Position numbers and translations under genes: made by a program. A DNA stretch of 64,000 bases from Polyangium jinanense (GTDB taxonomy: Bacteria > Myxococcota > Polyangia > Polyangiales > Polyangiaceae): the NCBI RefSeq assembly GCF_028435365.1, contig NZ_JAGTJJ010000046.1, forward strand, positions 1-64,000, in the 5' to 3' direction. Of the stretch, positions 8,465 to 16,097 are shown one piece after another. Numbering within the stretch: position 1 is the stretch's first letter; each line of letters opens with the position of its first letter. Below the pieces are notes generated by a model. It made no database searches. It was not told the origin of the DNA and worked only from the letters and a program-made list of their open reading frames with translations.

Positions 8465-9282
8465 GGACGCACCTCCGTCGCGAGCGAGAGCTCGTTCTTC
8501 CGCCGTTGCGCAATCGAATTCGCGATGAAATCGATCAGCGCCTCGAGCCGCGTCCCCTTCGCCGCCTGCACCACGCCCGCGGCGCGCTCCGGCGCGTGGT
8601 CGAACAGCAATGCATAGAGTTCCATCTTGTTCGTGGCGATGGAGAGGCGCATGTCCGTGCCCATTTCTTCGGTGAAGTTGTCCGCCAGGAGGATCTGCTC
8701 GATCGTGTCGAGCAACGCCTCGTGCGAGGGGTTCTCGCCCCACACGAGCGCTTCGCGCAGGTAATCGATCTTCACCATGCGCGTCATGTTTCCCTGGAGC
8801 GTCTCCCTCGTCTCGCCAGGATGGAGGAGACCCTGCTTCACCTCGGCGTACATCGTCTGGTCGGAGAGCAGCTTCTCGTATTGCTTGCGGCTCTCGCGAT
8901 CCAGCAGAACGTGCTCGTAGTAATAGAGGAACGTGCCGACGTTCTTGTCCTTGTCCACGATGTTCCTGAGCAGGTCGCCGAGGGGGTTGTCATCCCATTC
9001 GTCGCTGGACGGCGTGGCCGGCTCCTCATCCTGCGTCGCAGTCTCCGCAGGCGCCTCCAGCGACAGGCGAGGGGCGGTCGGCGCGACTTCCCGGTCGATC
9101 ACGGGATTCGTCTCGTGGCCCTGGATCGCGACGGTCGCGTGCGGCGTGTGCGCCGCGATTTCGCCCCGCCGGAGTAGGAACAACCCGCCGAGCGCGCCAA
9201 GCGCGAGCGCGGCGACTGCCCTTGTTCGCTTGGATTTGCGCTTCGCGCAGGGGGGCCGCCTGGAAGCATTTTTCGACGTCAT
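8461..9282 (-). CDS. Single-pass membrane-anchored protein of unknown function
   Basis: The protein has 273 residues. A basic N-terminus (KRKSKRTR) precedes one hydrophobic segment (about 24-38, AVAALALGALGGLFLL), then a Pro/Glu-rich linker and an alpha-helical C-terminal domain (about 95-270). The start ATG at 9282 has AAGGAGG 8-9 nt upstream and is preceded by the Hint-3 terminator region. No family was recognised. It follows Hint paralogue 3 on the same strand by 94 bp, and a decapitated paralogue follows Hint paralogue 2 in the same way. A functional link with the Hint proteins is possible but unproven. Confidence 0.65.
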   Translation of the reverse strand: MTSKNASRRPPCAKRKSKRTRAVAALALGALGGLFLLRRGEIAAHTPHATVAIQGHETNPVIDREVAPTAPRLSLEAPAETATQDEEPATPSSDEWDDNPLGDLLRNIVDKDKNVGTFLYYYEHVLLDRESRKQYEKLLSDQTMYAEVKQGLLHPGETRETLQGNMTRMVKIDYLREALVWGENPSHEALLDTIEQILLADNFTEEMGTDMRLSIATNKMELYALLFDHAPERAAGVVQAAKGTRLEALIDFIANSIAQRRKNELSLATEVRP

Positions 9283-9322
9283 GCTGGAGTCCTCCTTCAA
9301 TCTGGCAGGGCACGGGACGGTC

Positions 9323-9366
9323 GCGCGGACGCCGCCTCTCCCCTCCGGGCGTGGCGGCGTCCGCGC
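9323..9366 (-). terminator. Hairpin downstream of Hint gene 3
   Basis: The same 14-bp stem as after Hint genes 1 and 2 (GCGCGGACGCCGCC) lies 10 bp beyond the stop of the minus-strand Hint gene. It sits before the start of the next minus-strand gene. Confidence 0.6.
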
Positions 9367-9376
9367 GGTGGATTCG

Positions 9377-10480
9377 TCAGGGCCTGACGCCCGGGAGGAC
9401 GATCTTGGGAATGGCACGGCCGAGGATCACCCGGTTCATGTAATCGACATCCTCGTTCTGGTAACGCGAGGAGCCAACCAGGTAGCCCTGCGCCACGAGC
9501 ACGTTCGACACGCGGTCGCTCGTCACCGGACGAATGTTGTAGACCTTGCCCCTGTGCAGCGTCTTCTCCACGGAGACGATGGGGTCGAAGCTGCCGTCGG
9601 GGCGAATGAGGTTGTTACCCACCTTGAGCGAGCGGGCCTCGACGACTTTGCCGCGCCCGTCGATGACGGGGTGCTTGTCCGTCACGCGCAGCTCGCCGCC
9701 GGAGGCCGTCTTGAGGACGAAAATCACGTGCGTGCCATCGTGCAGTTCGCGCGTGTAGCTGTAGACCTCGTTGCGCACGAGCTCGGGGCTCTCCAGCGTG
9801 GAGCCCGTGGAGAGGGTCATCATTTTCGGAGCGAGCTCGTTCATCGCGTCGAGGATGGGCTTCTCCCCATCGGGAAAGAGCACCTTCTGGTCGGGCGTGT
9901 AGCAGCTCGCTACGCAATAGCCGTTCACGAAGAAGGTGCTCCCGACAGGGATCGGCTGCTGCCCGTTCGTGTCGGAGTAGAGCCGGCAATCCGCGAGTGT
10001 CGGGTGCGGGAAGAGCGCCTTCGCGGTGTTGATGTCATGGGTGTTTCCGAACGTGGGGTACGCGGGCCGCGGCAGGTGCTTGTCGTTCGTCCGCGTCCAC
10101 TTCTTGAACCCGTTCACGATGGACTGGCTCGTCGGCCCGTTGAAGTACTGGTTGCGGACGAATGTGTCGTTGATCTGATTGCCGTTGGAGATGCCGGAGT
10201 ACGCGTTCAGCCCCCAGAAATCGATTGTCTCGATGTAGTCAATGAGGTCGCCGGCGCCGTTCGCCGACGGCAGTCCGGTGTTGATAGGCGGCGCGACGAA
10301 GTTGGGCACACCGCAGGCGCGCGCCCATTCGAGGCGCGTGCGCGCCTGTTCGATCGAGAGCGAGTCGTTGGAACAACGAGCCTGGAGAACGGGTTCGGCC
10401 TGGGCCACGGAAGCAGCGCCCAGCGTGGCGACGGCGAAGGTCAGCGCGGACAGATGGCAAATAACCGTCTGGATGCTCAT
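9377..10480 (-). CDS. Secreted Hint domain protein, paralogue 3
   Basis: The protein has 367 residues, three more than the paralogues because of small insertions in the N-terminal domain. The ATG at 10480 matches the paralogue starts; a long in-frame extension upstream is the conserved leader and was rejected. A signal peptide ends at SVAQA. The Hint domain begins at the Cys in VASCYTPDQKVLF and has TDKH and NVLVAQGYLVGSS. The N-terminal domain shows the greatest change of the three (e.g. APPINTGLPSANG), whereas the Hint half is nearly identical. This gene is inverted relative to copies 1 and 2. Confidence 0.75.
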   Translation of the reverse strand: MSIQTVICHLSALTFAVATLGAASVAQAEPVLQARCSNDSLSIEQARTRLEWARACGVPNFVAPPINTGLPSANGAGDLIDYIETIDFWGLNAYSGISNGNQINDTFVRNQYFNGPTSQSIVNGFKKWTRTNDKHLPRPAYPTFGNTHDINTAKALFPHPTLADCRLYSDTNGQQPIPVGSTFFVNGYCVASCYTPDQKVLFPDGEKPILDAMNELAPKMMTLSTGSTLESPELVRNEVYSYTRELHDGTHVIFVLKTASGGELRVTDKHPVIDGRGKVVEARSLKVGNNLIRPDGSFDPIVSVEKTLHRGKVYNIRPVTSDRVSNVLVAQGYLVGSSRYQNEDVDYMNRVILGRAIPKIVLPGVRP

Positions 10481-10628
10481 GGCAAACCTCGCTTGCTTGC
10501 ATTGCGTCGGGAGCGCGGAACGCCTGCGTATGCTCTCGTCATTCGCGCTTCCGCGTGGCGCCTGCGCGTCACATTCGAGCGAGCATGCCAGGCCCCCGCG
10601 CGTCGCACATGTCGGAATTGTCCGCACA
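10481..10628 (-). promoter_or_regulatory. Conserved upstream block of Hint gene 3
   Basis: This is the inverted third copy of the ~145-bp leader found before Hint genes 1 and 2. It is nearly base-for-base the same up to the TTCCGACATGTGCG end. Confidence 0.6.
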
Positions 10629-10800
10629 AGCAACCCCGGTCGTTGCCGGCGCCGCCGGTGGGGGGGTTGCCGCCGCCGCCCCTGTTGGTGGACGTGCTCG
10701 TCGACGCGTCGGCTGGACGTAAAACAGCCGCCGCGGCTGGATATCAAACAGGATCGTGTAGCCTCGGGCCTGCCCAAGACGTCTCTTTCCCGGCTCGAAG

Positions 10801-10872
10801 CGACGCGCGACGTCCGGCTCCTTTCGAGCATCGATGATTCCGTCGCCGAGGAAGGCGTTGGGCTCGCGGTAC
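10801..10872 (-). pseudogene. Fragment of a PAS-STAS gene
   Basis: The minus-strand reading contains REPNAFLGDGIIDARKEPDV, matching REPTAFLGDGIIDGRKDPDV of the intact gene at 266-1306. Only about 25 codons remain. Both PAS and STAS domains are missing. The following CACGTG array and hairpin repeat are also shared with the first locus, so this is the relic of a segmental duplication. Confidence 0.7.
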
Positions 10873-10914
10873 GCGAGTTGGGCGCGCGCAAGCTGCCGCT
10901 TTCGTGCCCTTTTC

Positions 10915-11228
10915 CCACCTGCCACACGTGGCAGGTCTCGATCCCGCGCGGGCGCCGGGCCTGCCACGTGTGGCGGCGCCGCAAACCGAGCGAGTCGGAT
11001 GGTGTACACACGTGTCACGTGACGAAGACGTCCTCGCGGGTGTCCTGCCACGCCGTGCAGTCGCCTGCGGAGGTCAGGGGCGGGCGGTGACACACGTGGC
11101 AGGCCCAGAACGAGCTCGGCTCGGCGGGGTGACACGTGGGGAAGGTGGCTCGGGAGCGCGGCGGATGCGGGTGAACCAGGGGGGACCCGGGCGGGGAGGT
11201 CGGCGAGGGCGGGTTTTACGTGTGTCGG
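10915..11228. repeat. Phased CACGTG palindrome array, copy 2
   Basis: CACGTG hexamers begin at about 10925, 10965, 11009, 11016, 11093 and 11133, with degenerate ones near 11049 (CACGCCGTGCA) and 11217 (TACGTG). The spacing is 40-44 bp or twice that, as in copy 1. The sequence between the hexamers is similar to copy 1 (e.g. GGGAAGGTGGCTCGGGAGCG in both). Orientation relative to the PAS-STAS sequence is the same in both copies. Confidence 0.7.
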
Positions 11229-11254
11229 CTGGGAATCGGGCTCAGAGGGTGTTC

Positions 11255-11597
11255 CACAGGCGTCGCGCCGGGGCGCTGCCCCGGACCCCGCGGGGGCTGT
11301 TCGCCCCTCGACCCGAACCAGGGCAAGCCCTGGACTCGAGTTGGAAGAACTGCGCGATGCGCAGTTCTTCCACGGGCCGGTGGCAAGACCGTCGAGCTTG
11401 GTCTCACGCACGGCCAGCGTTGCCGGTCGAAACGTCAACGTCGCTGTCTTGGTCGGCAGGGTCGCTTGCGGTCTTGACCTGGCCTGTTCGATGAACTGCG
11501 CATCGCGCAGTTCATCGACCCCGGGTCCAGCGCTTGCGCTGGTCCGGGTCCAGGGGTGGACAACCCCTGGTGGGGCCTGGGGCAACGCCCCAGCGCA
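11255..11597. repeat. Interspersed multi-hairpin repeat, copy R2 (complete)
   Basis: Left arm: CCGGGGC/GCCCCGG, CGGGGGC/GCCCCTCG and CCAGGG/CCCTGG hairpins, then hairpin A (11343-11371, stem GGAAGAACTGCGC). About 115 bp of weakly conserved sequence follows. Right arm: hairpin B (11488-11518, stem TCGATGAACTGCGC), a long inverted repeat GACCCCGGGTCCAGCGC/GCGCTGGTCCGGGTC, then CCAGGGG/CCCCTGG and GGGGC/GCCCC pairs. It ends 17 bp before the stop of the next minus-strand gene. There is no coding content. Confidence 0.8.
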
Positions 11598-11613
11598 GCG
11601 TCTCGTGAGCCTT

Positions 11614-12414
11614 CTAGCCGCCGCTGCTCCGCTCGGGAATCACGCCGCCGAACGTGCCGTCGCGCCGGCGCCTGAGCCCCATCCGATCGAACCACTGACC
11701 GACCGATTCGAATAACCCGGGGCGCGCGACACGGAGCACCTCGGCTGGGCCGTTCACGTCGGTGCGCACGTGCAGGATCTCGATTCCCTGCTCCTGCCAC
11801 GAACGAAGGATCGGCGCGAGATCGGCGGCTGGGTGATCCGCCTCGCGCTGGACGAGCGCGGCCCTCCGGATGCCCGCGCGGGCGAGCGTCTTCACCGAGG
11901 GGAAATCATTCGGGAAGACGAACGAGCGATTGTCGTATTTGCCCGGTTCGAGCAGTACGCCTTTCCCCATCCGCCGCTGGTCGAGCAGGAACGCCGGCGG
12001 CGCGTCTTGCGCGAGCCCCGAGAGGCTCGACGCCGCGTCCACGAGACTTTGCATCGTCTCGGCGTAAGCGATGACGCCCTCGGGCGCGGGAATGGCATTG
12101 TACAAAGGCACGGGGCGGAATCCGTGCCGGCCGAGCGCCGCGCCGACGCGCACCCCCGCGGCTCCCGGCAGGTCCAGGATCACGGCGGTGTCCTGCCGTC
12201 GCGGCGCGCTGCGATAGGTATGCTCCCCGCCCGGCGCGGCCTGCGCATGCGCATGGATCGGCGCGACGATACGCGCCTCGATCCACGAGGGCGGGGAGGG
12301 CAGGGCCTTCGGCTCCGGATCCTCGACGAGATACGCGAAGAGGACGGGCTTGACCCACGCGCTCCACGTGGCGTCGTCGGGCGCCCACAGCCGGTGCACC
12401 TCTTCTCGTTTCAT
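11614..12414 (-). CDS. Conserved hypothetical protein, third gene of SUKH/ATP-grasp operon
   Basis: The protein has 266 residues and no recognised family. The start ATG at 12414 overlaps the stop of the upstream ATP-grasp gene (ATGA), so translation is probably coupled. An alternating alpha/beta pattern appears, e.g. DTAVILDLPGAAGVRVGAAL, a basic mid region RRMGKGVLLEPGKYDNRS, and LQKREADHPAADL-like helices. It lacks signal peptide and membrane segments, so it is probably cytoplasmic. Its role is likely tied to the ATP-grasp enzyme next to it. It ends 17 bp from repeat R2. Confidence 0.65.
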   Translation of the reverse strand: MKREEVHRLWAPDDATWSAWVKPVLFAYLVEDPEPKALPSPPSWIEARIVAPIHAHAQAAPGGEHTYRSAPRRQDTAVILDLPGAAGVRVGAALGRHGFRPVPLYNAIPAPEGVIAYAETMQSLVDAASSLSGLAQDAPPAFLLDQRRMGKGVLLEPGKYDNRSFVFPNDFPSVKTLARAGIRRAALVQREADHPAADLAPILRSWQEQGIEILHVRTDVNGPAEVLRVARPGLFESVGQWFDRMGLRRRRDGTFGGVIPERSSGG

Positions 12415-13670
12415 GGCCTCTCCTCCGCGATGAGCACGGCGACGTCCGTCGCCCCGGCGTCGATGAAAGGTTTTTCCGTCACCCGGCCATACGCACCCGC
12501 CGCGCGACCGTCGACGGTGTAGACGCCGATGCACGGGAGCATCGGTCCGAGCGGCGTTTCGAGCGGGACCGTGACGAACTTTCGCTGCGCCACCCAGCCG
12601 GACGGCGCGAGGGAGACACGGAGGGCGAGGTTTGCCCATTCGAGAGCCGTCATGTGCGGACGCATCGATACCGTGTCGCCGGTGTTGCAATAAGCCGATT
12701 TGAGGATCCATCCGTCGTCCCGGAGCCAGGGCGCGTCCCTGGGATCACGGGTCTCGGGGAGCAGGCGCCGCCACGTATCGAGGCGCGCGCCGAGCTCGTC
12801 CCAGACGAGCGGGAGCCGCTTGCTTTCGCTGAGCGCCGCGGTCCCCGGATTGGAGACCGGGGTCCGGCCGCCGACGAAGAGCGGCTCCCAATCGACGGCG
12901 CGCGGCAGGCGCGGAAGCCATTCCGCCTGGTAAAACCGTACGAGGGCCCCGAGCGGCCCGTGATACTCCGCCGAAATCAGGTGCGCCCGCCCGTCGTGGA
13001 AGCGGACGTGCGCCGGCGAGGCGCAAAACGCCGCGGCGCCACGATCCCGGAGCTGCTTCGCGAGGTGCGTGACGACCTGATGATCCTCCATGAACCCGGG
13101 CGCGGAGAGGAGCGCAATCGCGCCTTCGTCACGGGCTCGGCCGAGCAGCGCGTCGACGAGGCGTTTCGTCGGGTCGCCGGCCGCGCGGGTCCCGGGGAAA
13201 CACCCGGCCACGAGGGCCGTGAAGTGCGTCGCCTCGGTGAAGCCACCCGGCACGTCGCTGTTGACCTCGGAGATGCGCCATCCTTCCGTGGTGAAATGAA
13301 AATCGAAGCGCATCACCCGCGCCGCGGACGGGGTGGGGCGTGCGGCCGCGGCGCGGCGGAAGAGGCGCTGGAGCGCGGGGGGCAACCAAATGCGGCGCTG
13401 GAGGGCCGGACGGTCGAGGATCTCCCGCTCGGCCGCGAGCGTCTCACGCGTCAGGCGCTCGGCGAGGCCTCCGAGATGCGCCCAGGTGGCCTCGTCGAGG
13501 AAGAGCGGGAAGGGCGCGAGGGCGGTGGTGTCGCCGACCTGCACGTCCCATTTGAAGCAGGCGAGCTCCATCGTGCGACGGAGCTCGCGAAACACGGCAG
13601 GAGCGAGCGCGGGGCCCGCGCGGAGGGGAGCACGCGCCTTCGGATCTTCGGCACGCGTCGCGCGGGTCAT
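12411..13670 (-). CDS. Glutathionylspermidine synthase-like ATP-grasp protein
   Basis: The protein has 419 residues. It resembles the synthase half of glutathionylspermidine synthases: an N-terminal WDV..GDTTALAPFPLFL region, FDFHFTTEGWRISEVNSD (the substrate/Mg site motif), and a C-terminal ATP-grasp part with WILKSAYCNTGDTV and WVAQRKFVTVPL. Members form an amide bond between a carboxylate and an amine using ATP. The amidase half of the E. coli enzyme is absent, and the partner substrate is unknown. The ATG at 13670 overlaps the stop of the upstream SUKH gene (TGATG), and the stop overlaps the next start. All three genes are thus one tight operon. Confidence 0.75.
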   Translation of the reverse strand: MTRATRAEDPKARAPLRAGPALAPAVFRELRRTMELACFKWDVQVGDTTALAPFPLFLDEATWAHLGGLAERLTRETLAAEREILDRPALQRRIWLPPALQRLFRRAAAARPTPSAARVMRFDFHFTTEGWRISEVNSDVPGGFTEATHFTALVAGCFPGTRAAGDPTKRLVDALLGRARDEGAIALLSAPGFMEDHQVVTHLAKQLRDRGAAAFCASPAHVRFHDGRAHLISAEYHGPLGALVRFYQAEWLPRLPRAVDWEPLFVGGRTPVSNPGTAALSESKRLPLVWDELGARLDTWRRLLPETRDPRDAPWLRDDGWILKSAYCNTGDTVSMRPHMTALEWANLALRVSLAPSGWVAQRKFVTVPLETPLGPMLPCIGVYTVDGRAAGAYGRVTEKPFIDAGATDVAVLIAEERP

Positions 13671-14263
13671 CAATCGCCGAGGAGATCGAGGTAAGGACCG
13701 TCGTAGATGCCCGAATCGGCGAGATACTCGAAGCGGCCGCTTTCGAGCGCATCCGCGTACCGCTCGAGCAGCGTGGCGAGGTCGGCGCTGCCGGTCGTGA
13801 AGGGCCCGCCCGCGACCTCCCACTTGATGACCTGCCCGACGCGGCCTGCGCGGCCCGGCGCGAGGTCGATGCAGTAGAGATTGCCGCAGCCGTCCTCGGC
13901 GATGGGAATCCAGGCCTCGTGCCACTTCACCGGTTTTACGCGCGGGCGACTTTGCTCGAAGACCTCGTGGTCGTCGAACGTCCCCTTCTTGCGCAGGGAT
14001 TCGAGCCCGGCGCGCATCTTCCTCGACGCGGCTGCGCCCAGGCCGGCATACTCGAAAATCGGCAGGCCATCATGGACCTTCCACATCGCCACGAGCTCGG
14101 GCGGGAGCGGCTTGCCGAGGGCCTTCGCGAGCGCCTGCACGGAGGCATCACGGACCGGTGGGCGAAGCGCCTCTTCGGATGCGTGTTTTTGCAACCAGGC
14201 CGCGACTCGCCGCGTCGCCGCCGCGGCCCGCTCGGGACGGTCGGAATCTTTCGGAGAAGCCAT
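13670..14263 (-). CDS. SMI1/KNR4 (SUKH) family protein
   Basis: The protein has 197 residues. The pattern LGKPLPPELVAMWKVHDGLP is typical of the SUKH fold, with IPIAEDGCGNLYCIDLAPG in the middle and a C-terminal FTTGSADLATLLERYADAL helix. SUKH proteins serve as immunity proteins against polymorphic toxins or as regulatory partners. No toxin gene is adjacent. Here it heads an overlapping operon with an ATP-grasp ligase, so a regulatory or substrate-binding role is as likely. The start at 14263 faces the divergent lipoprotein gene at 14357 over 93 bp. Confidence 0.8.
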   Translation of the reverse strand: MASPKDSDRPERAAAATRRVAAWLQKHASEEALRPPVRDASVQALAKALGKPLPPELVAMWKVHDGLPIFEYAGLGAAASRKMRAGLESLRKKGTFDDHEVFEQSRPRVKPVKWHEAWIPIAEDGCGNLYCIDLAPGRAGRVGQVIKWEVAGGPFTTGSADLATLLERYADALESGRFEYLADSGIYDGPYLDLLGD

Positions 14264-14356
14264 CCGCGCCCCGTACGCCAACTCCGCGGCTGCGACAAGC
14301 GCCTGACGCCGAGGAACTTGGTTCCCGCCCCCGGCTGGGTCATCCTCCCCGCCGCC

Positions 14357-15007
14357 ATGCGCGCCCACGTCCTTGCGATGCTGCTCCCTGTCGCCGTCCT
14401 CCTCCCGGCCTGCGCCGGCTACACGTCCGAGGCACGGCGCGCGGAGATCGCAGGCGAGATCTCGAAGACGAATCTCGAGAGCCGCGGGCGCGCCCTCGCG
14501 GCGACGCTGCGCGCGCATGGCGCCACGGCCCTCTCCGTCGAGGACGAGCCCCTCATCGCGCCCGACCTCGATCGATGCTTCTCCGGGTATCGCAATGTCA
14601 ATCCCACGCCGCTGGAGACGATCGAGCTCGAGCGCGGCGGAGGCCGTAAGCTCACCGCGCCTTGCCGCGCCTTCGCTGATGGTCTTCACACCGGGGCCGC
14701 CGAGGCCACGACGGACGACGCAAACCACGTGCTCGTCGTCCGCTCGCGGAACGACCGCGAGGTCTATCCACTCGCCACCACCGCCGATGGAAAACTCCTC
14801 GTGCTCCGGCCGCAGCTCAGGGTCGTCGAGCGGCGCGTCATCCGCGTGCCGGGCACCTGCAATCGGATGCCAGGCAGACCTCCCCTCTTCACGACGATCG
14901 AGAGCGTCTACGTGCTCGAAGGACGTCGCGCCGATACGGTCGAATACGTGGACGTCCCCTACGACGGCCTCGACGAGGACGTGCACTGTGACGAATACGT
15001 GTATTGA
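14357..15007 (+). CDS. Putative lipoprotein of unknown function
   Basis: The protein has 216 residues with a lipoprotein signal (MRAHVLAMLLPVAVLLPAC, lipobox LPAC). The mature part is a mixed alpha/beta domain with three Cys residues after the lipobox Cys and an acidic C-terminus (DVPYDGLDEDVHCDEYVY). No family was recognised. It is divergent from the SUKH operon. A short inverted repeat GGCTT/AAGCC just after the stop (about 15021-15037) may be a weak terminator. Confidence 0.7.
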   Translation: MRAHVLAMLLPVAVLLPACAGYTSEARRAEIAGEISKTNLESRGRALAATLRAHGATALSVEDEPLIAPDLDRCFSGYRNVNPTPLETIELERGGGRKLTAPCRAFADGLHTGAAEATTDDANHVLVVRSRNDREVYPLATTADGKLLVLRPQLRVVERRVIRVPGTCNRMPGRPPLFTTIESVYVLEGRRADTVEYVDVPYDGLDEDVHCDEYVY

Positions 15008-15175
15008 CGCGCCACGCCATGGCTTGGCTGGTAAGCCCATTGCCCACGCCAGGCCGGCTGTCGCCGCGCGTTCACGTGAAGCACCCCCTCCGACGTTTAC
15101 ACAGCGGACGAGCGGCGTGGTCCGAGAGATGGGGTGTCACCTCGAATCGCCGGGCGCGCAAAGAAAGCTTCCCCA

Positions 15176-15190
15176 TGGCAGGGGCCTTGC
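15176..15190 (+). promoter_or_regulatory. Candidate sigma-54 (-24/-12) promoter for the Cys-rich protein gene
   Basis: TGGCAGGGGCCTTGC matches the consensus TGGCACG-N4-TTGC at all fixed positions except one (C to G at the sixth). The GG and GC are ten bases apart as required. Transcription would start near 15202, about 30 nt before the ATG. No CTTGC-N8-GCAAG enhancer motif is visible upstream; a TTCACGTGAA palindrome lies near 15070. Confidence 0.5.
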
Positions 15191-15232
15191 TTAAGCTCAT
15201 GTACTTGCCTTCCTCGGCAAAGGAGACCTTCC

Positions 15233-16093
15233 ATGCGTAAAAGCGGTATCCTCGGGCTCTTGGGCCTTGCCATCGGCCTCACGACGGCGCTCCCCGCGAG
15301 CGCGGGCGTCGACCAGTGCGGCAACATCCGTTTCGAGGGGCTTTCGAACTGCGAGGTGCGCGTCACGGCCCAGTGCACGGCCGGGTGCAGCGAGCTCGGC
15401 ATCTACAAGACGGCGTGCGCCACGAAGCTCGTTCAGGTCTGCGGCAACCAATGCACGTTCTCGGCGGACGCAACCTGCACGGACGACTGCACCGTGCAGT
15501 GCAAGTCCGACTGCGACAACGGCGTCAACGTCATCTGCTCCCACAACTGCTTCGAAGAATGCACGACGAGGCGCGACACCGAGTGCGCGGCCAAACCCGA
15601 CCCGGCGCAGTGCGCCGCGACGTGGGACGCGAACTGCGACAACGAGTGCGACGCCAAATGCGTGACGGTGGACGGCGGCTGCTATCAGCACTGTATCGAG
15701 TGCTGCGGTGGCTCGTGCACGGCCGACGCCAACATGAACTGCCAGTACAGCTGCCAGGACGTCGAGTTCGAGCAGTGCGAGCAGGAGTTCCGTGCGAACT
15801 GCGAGGCCTCCTGCAGCGGCGACGGAGCGCTCTTCTGCGACGGCGAGTACATCATCTCCGGCTCGCAGGTGCCGGCCTGCCTGCAGGCGCTCGCCGCGCA
15901 AGGCATCGAGGTGAAGGCCGAGGCAAGCGTGAGCATCGGCCCCGACGGCATCAATGGCAACATTGCCGCGGGCGTCTGCTCCTACAGCCCGGGCGACAAG
16001 GCCACCGTCATCGGGCCGTTCGCGTTGTTCGCCGCGGCCACGGCCGGCTTCCTCTCGCGGCGCCGCAAGCGCGATTCGCGTTCGTCGCGGTGA
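15233..16093 (+). CDS. Secreted Cys-rich protein with C-terminal anchor-like tail
   Basis: The protein has 286 residues. The signal peptide ends at PASA. The mature part contains 32 Cys residues, many as Cys-X2/3-Cys pairs in a loosely repeating pattern (e.g. CTDDCTVQCKSDC, CQYSCQDVEFEQC), so it is probably heavily disulphide-bonded. The C-terminus has a short hydrophobic run (GPFALFAAATAGFL) followed at once by SRRRKR. This resembles tripartite sorting tails such as PEP-CTERM or MYXO-CTERM, but without their signature motif. RBS AAGGAGA precedes the ATG. A sigma-54 promoter candidate lies 43 bp upstream. It is probably co-transcribed with the lipoprotein at 16098. Confidence 0.75.
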   Translation: MRKSGILGLLGLAIGLTTALPASAGVDQCGNIRFEGLSNCEVRVTAQCTAGCSELGIYKTACATKLVQVCGNQCTFSADATCTDDCTVQCKSDCDNGVNVICSHNCFEECTTRRDTECAAKPDPAQCAATWDANCDNECDAKCVTVDGGCYQHCIECCGGSCTADANMNCQYSCQDVEFEQCEQEFRANCEASCSGDGALFCDGEYIISGSQVPACLQALAAQGIEVKAEASVSIGPDGINGNIAAGVCSYSPGDKATVIGPFALFAAATAGFLSRRRKRDSRSSR

Positions 16094-16097
16094 TCCC

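Noticed and set aside
13670..14263. SUKH gene as the immunity gene of a polymorphic toxin
   Set aside because: No toxin, RHS or secretion-linked gene is adjacent. The overlapping partner is an ATP-grasp enzyme. The secreted Hint proteins are over 3 kb away and have no C-terminal toxin domain.
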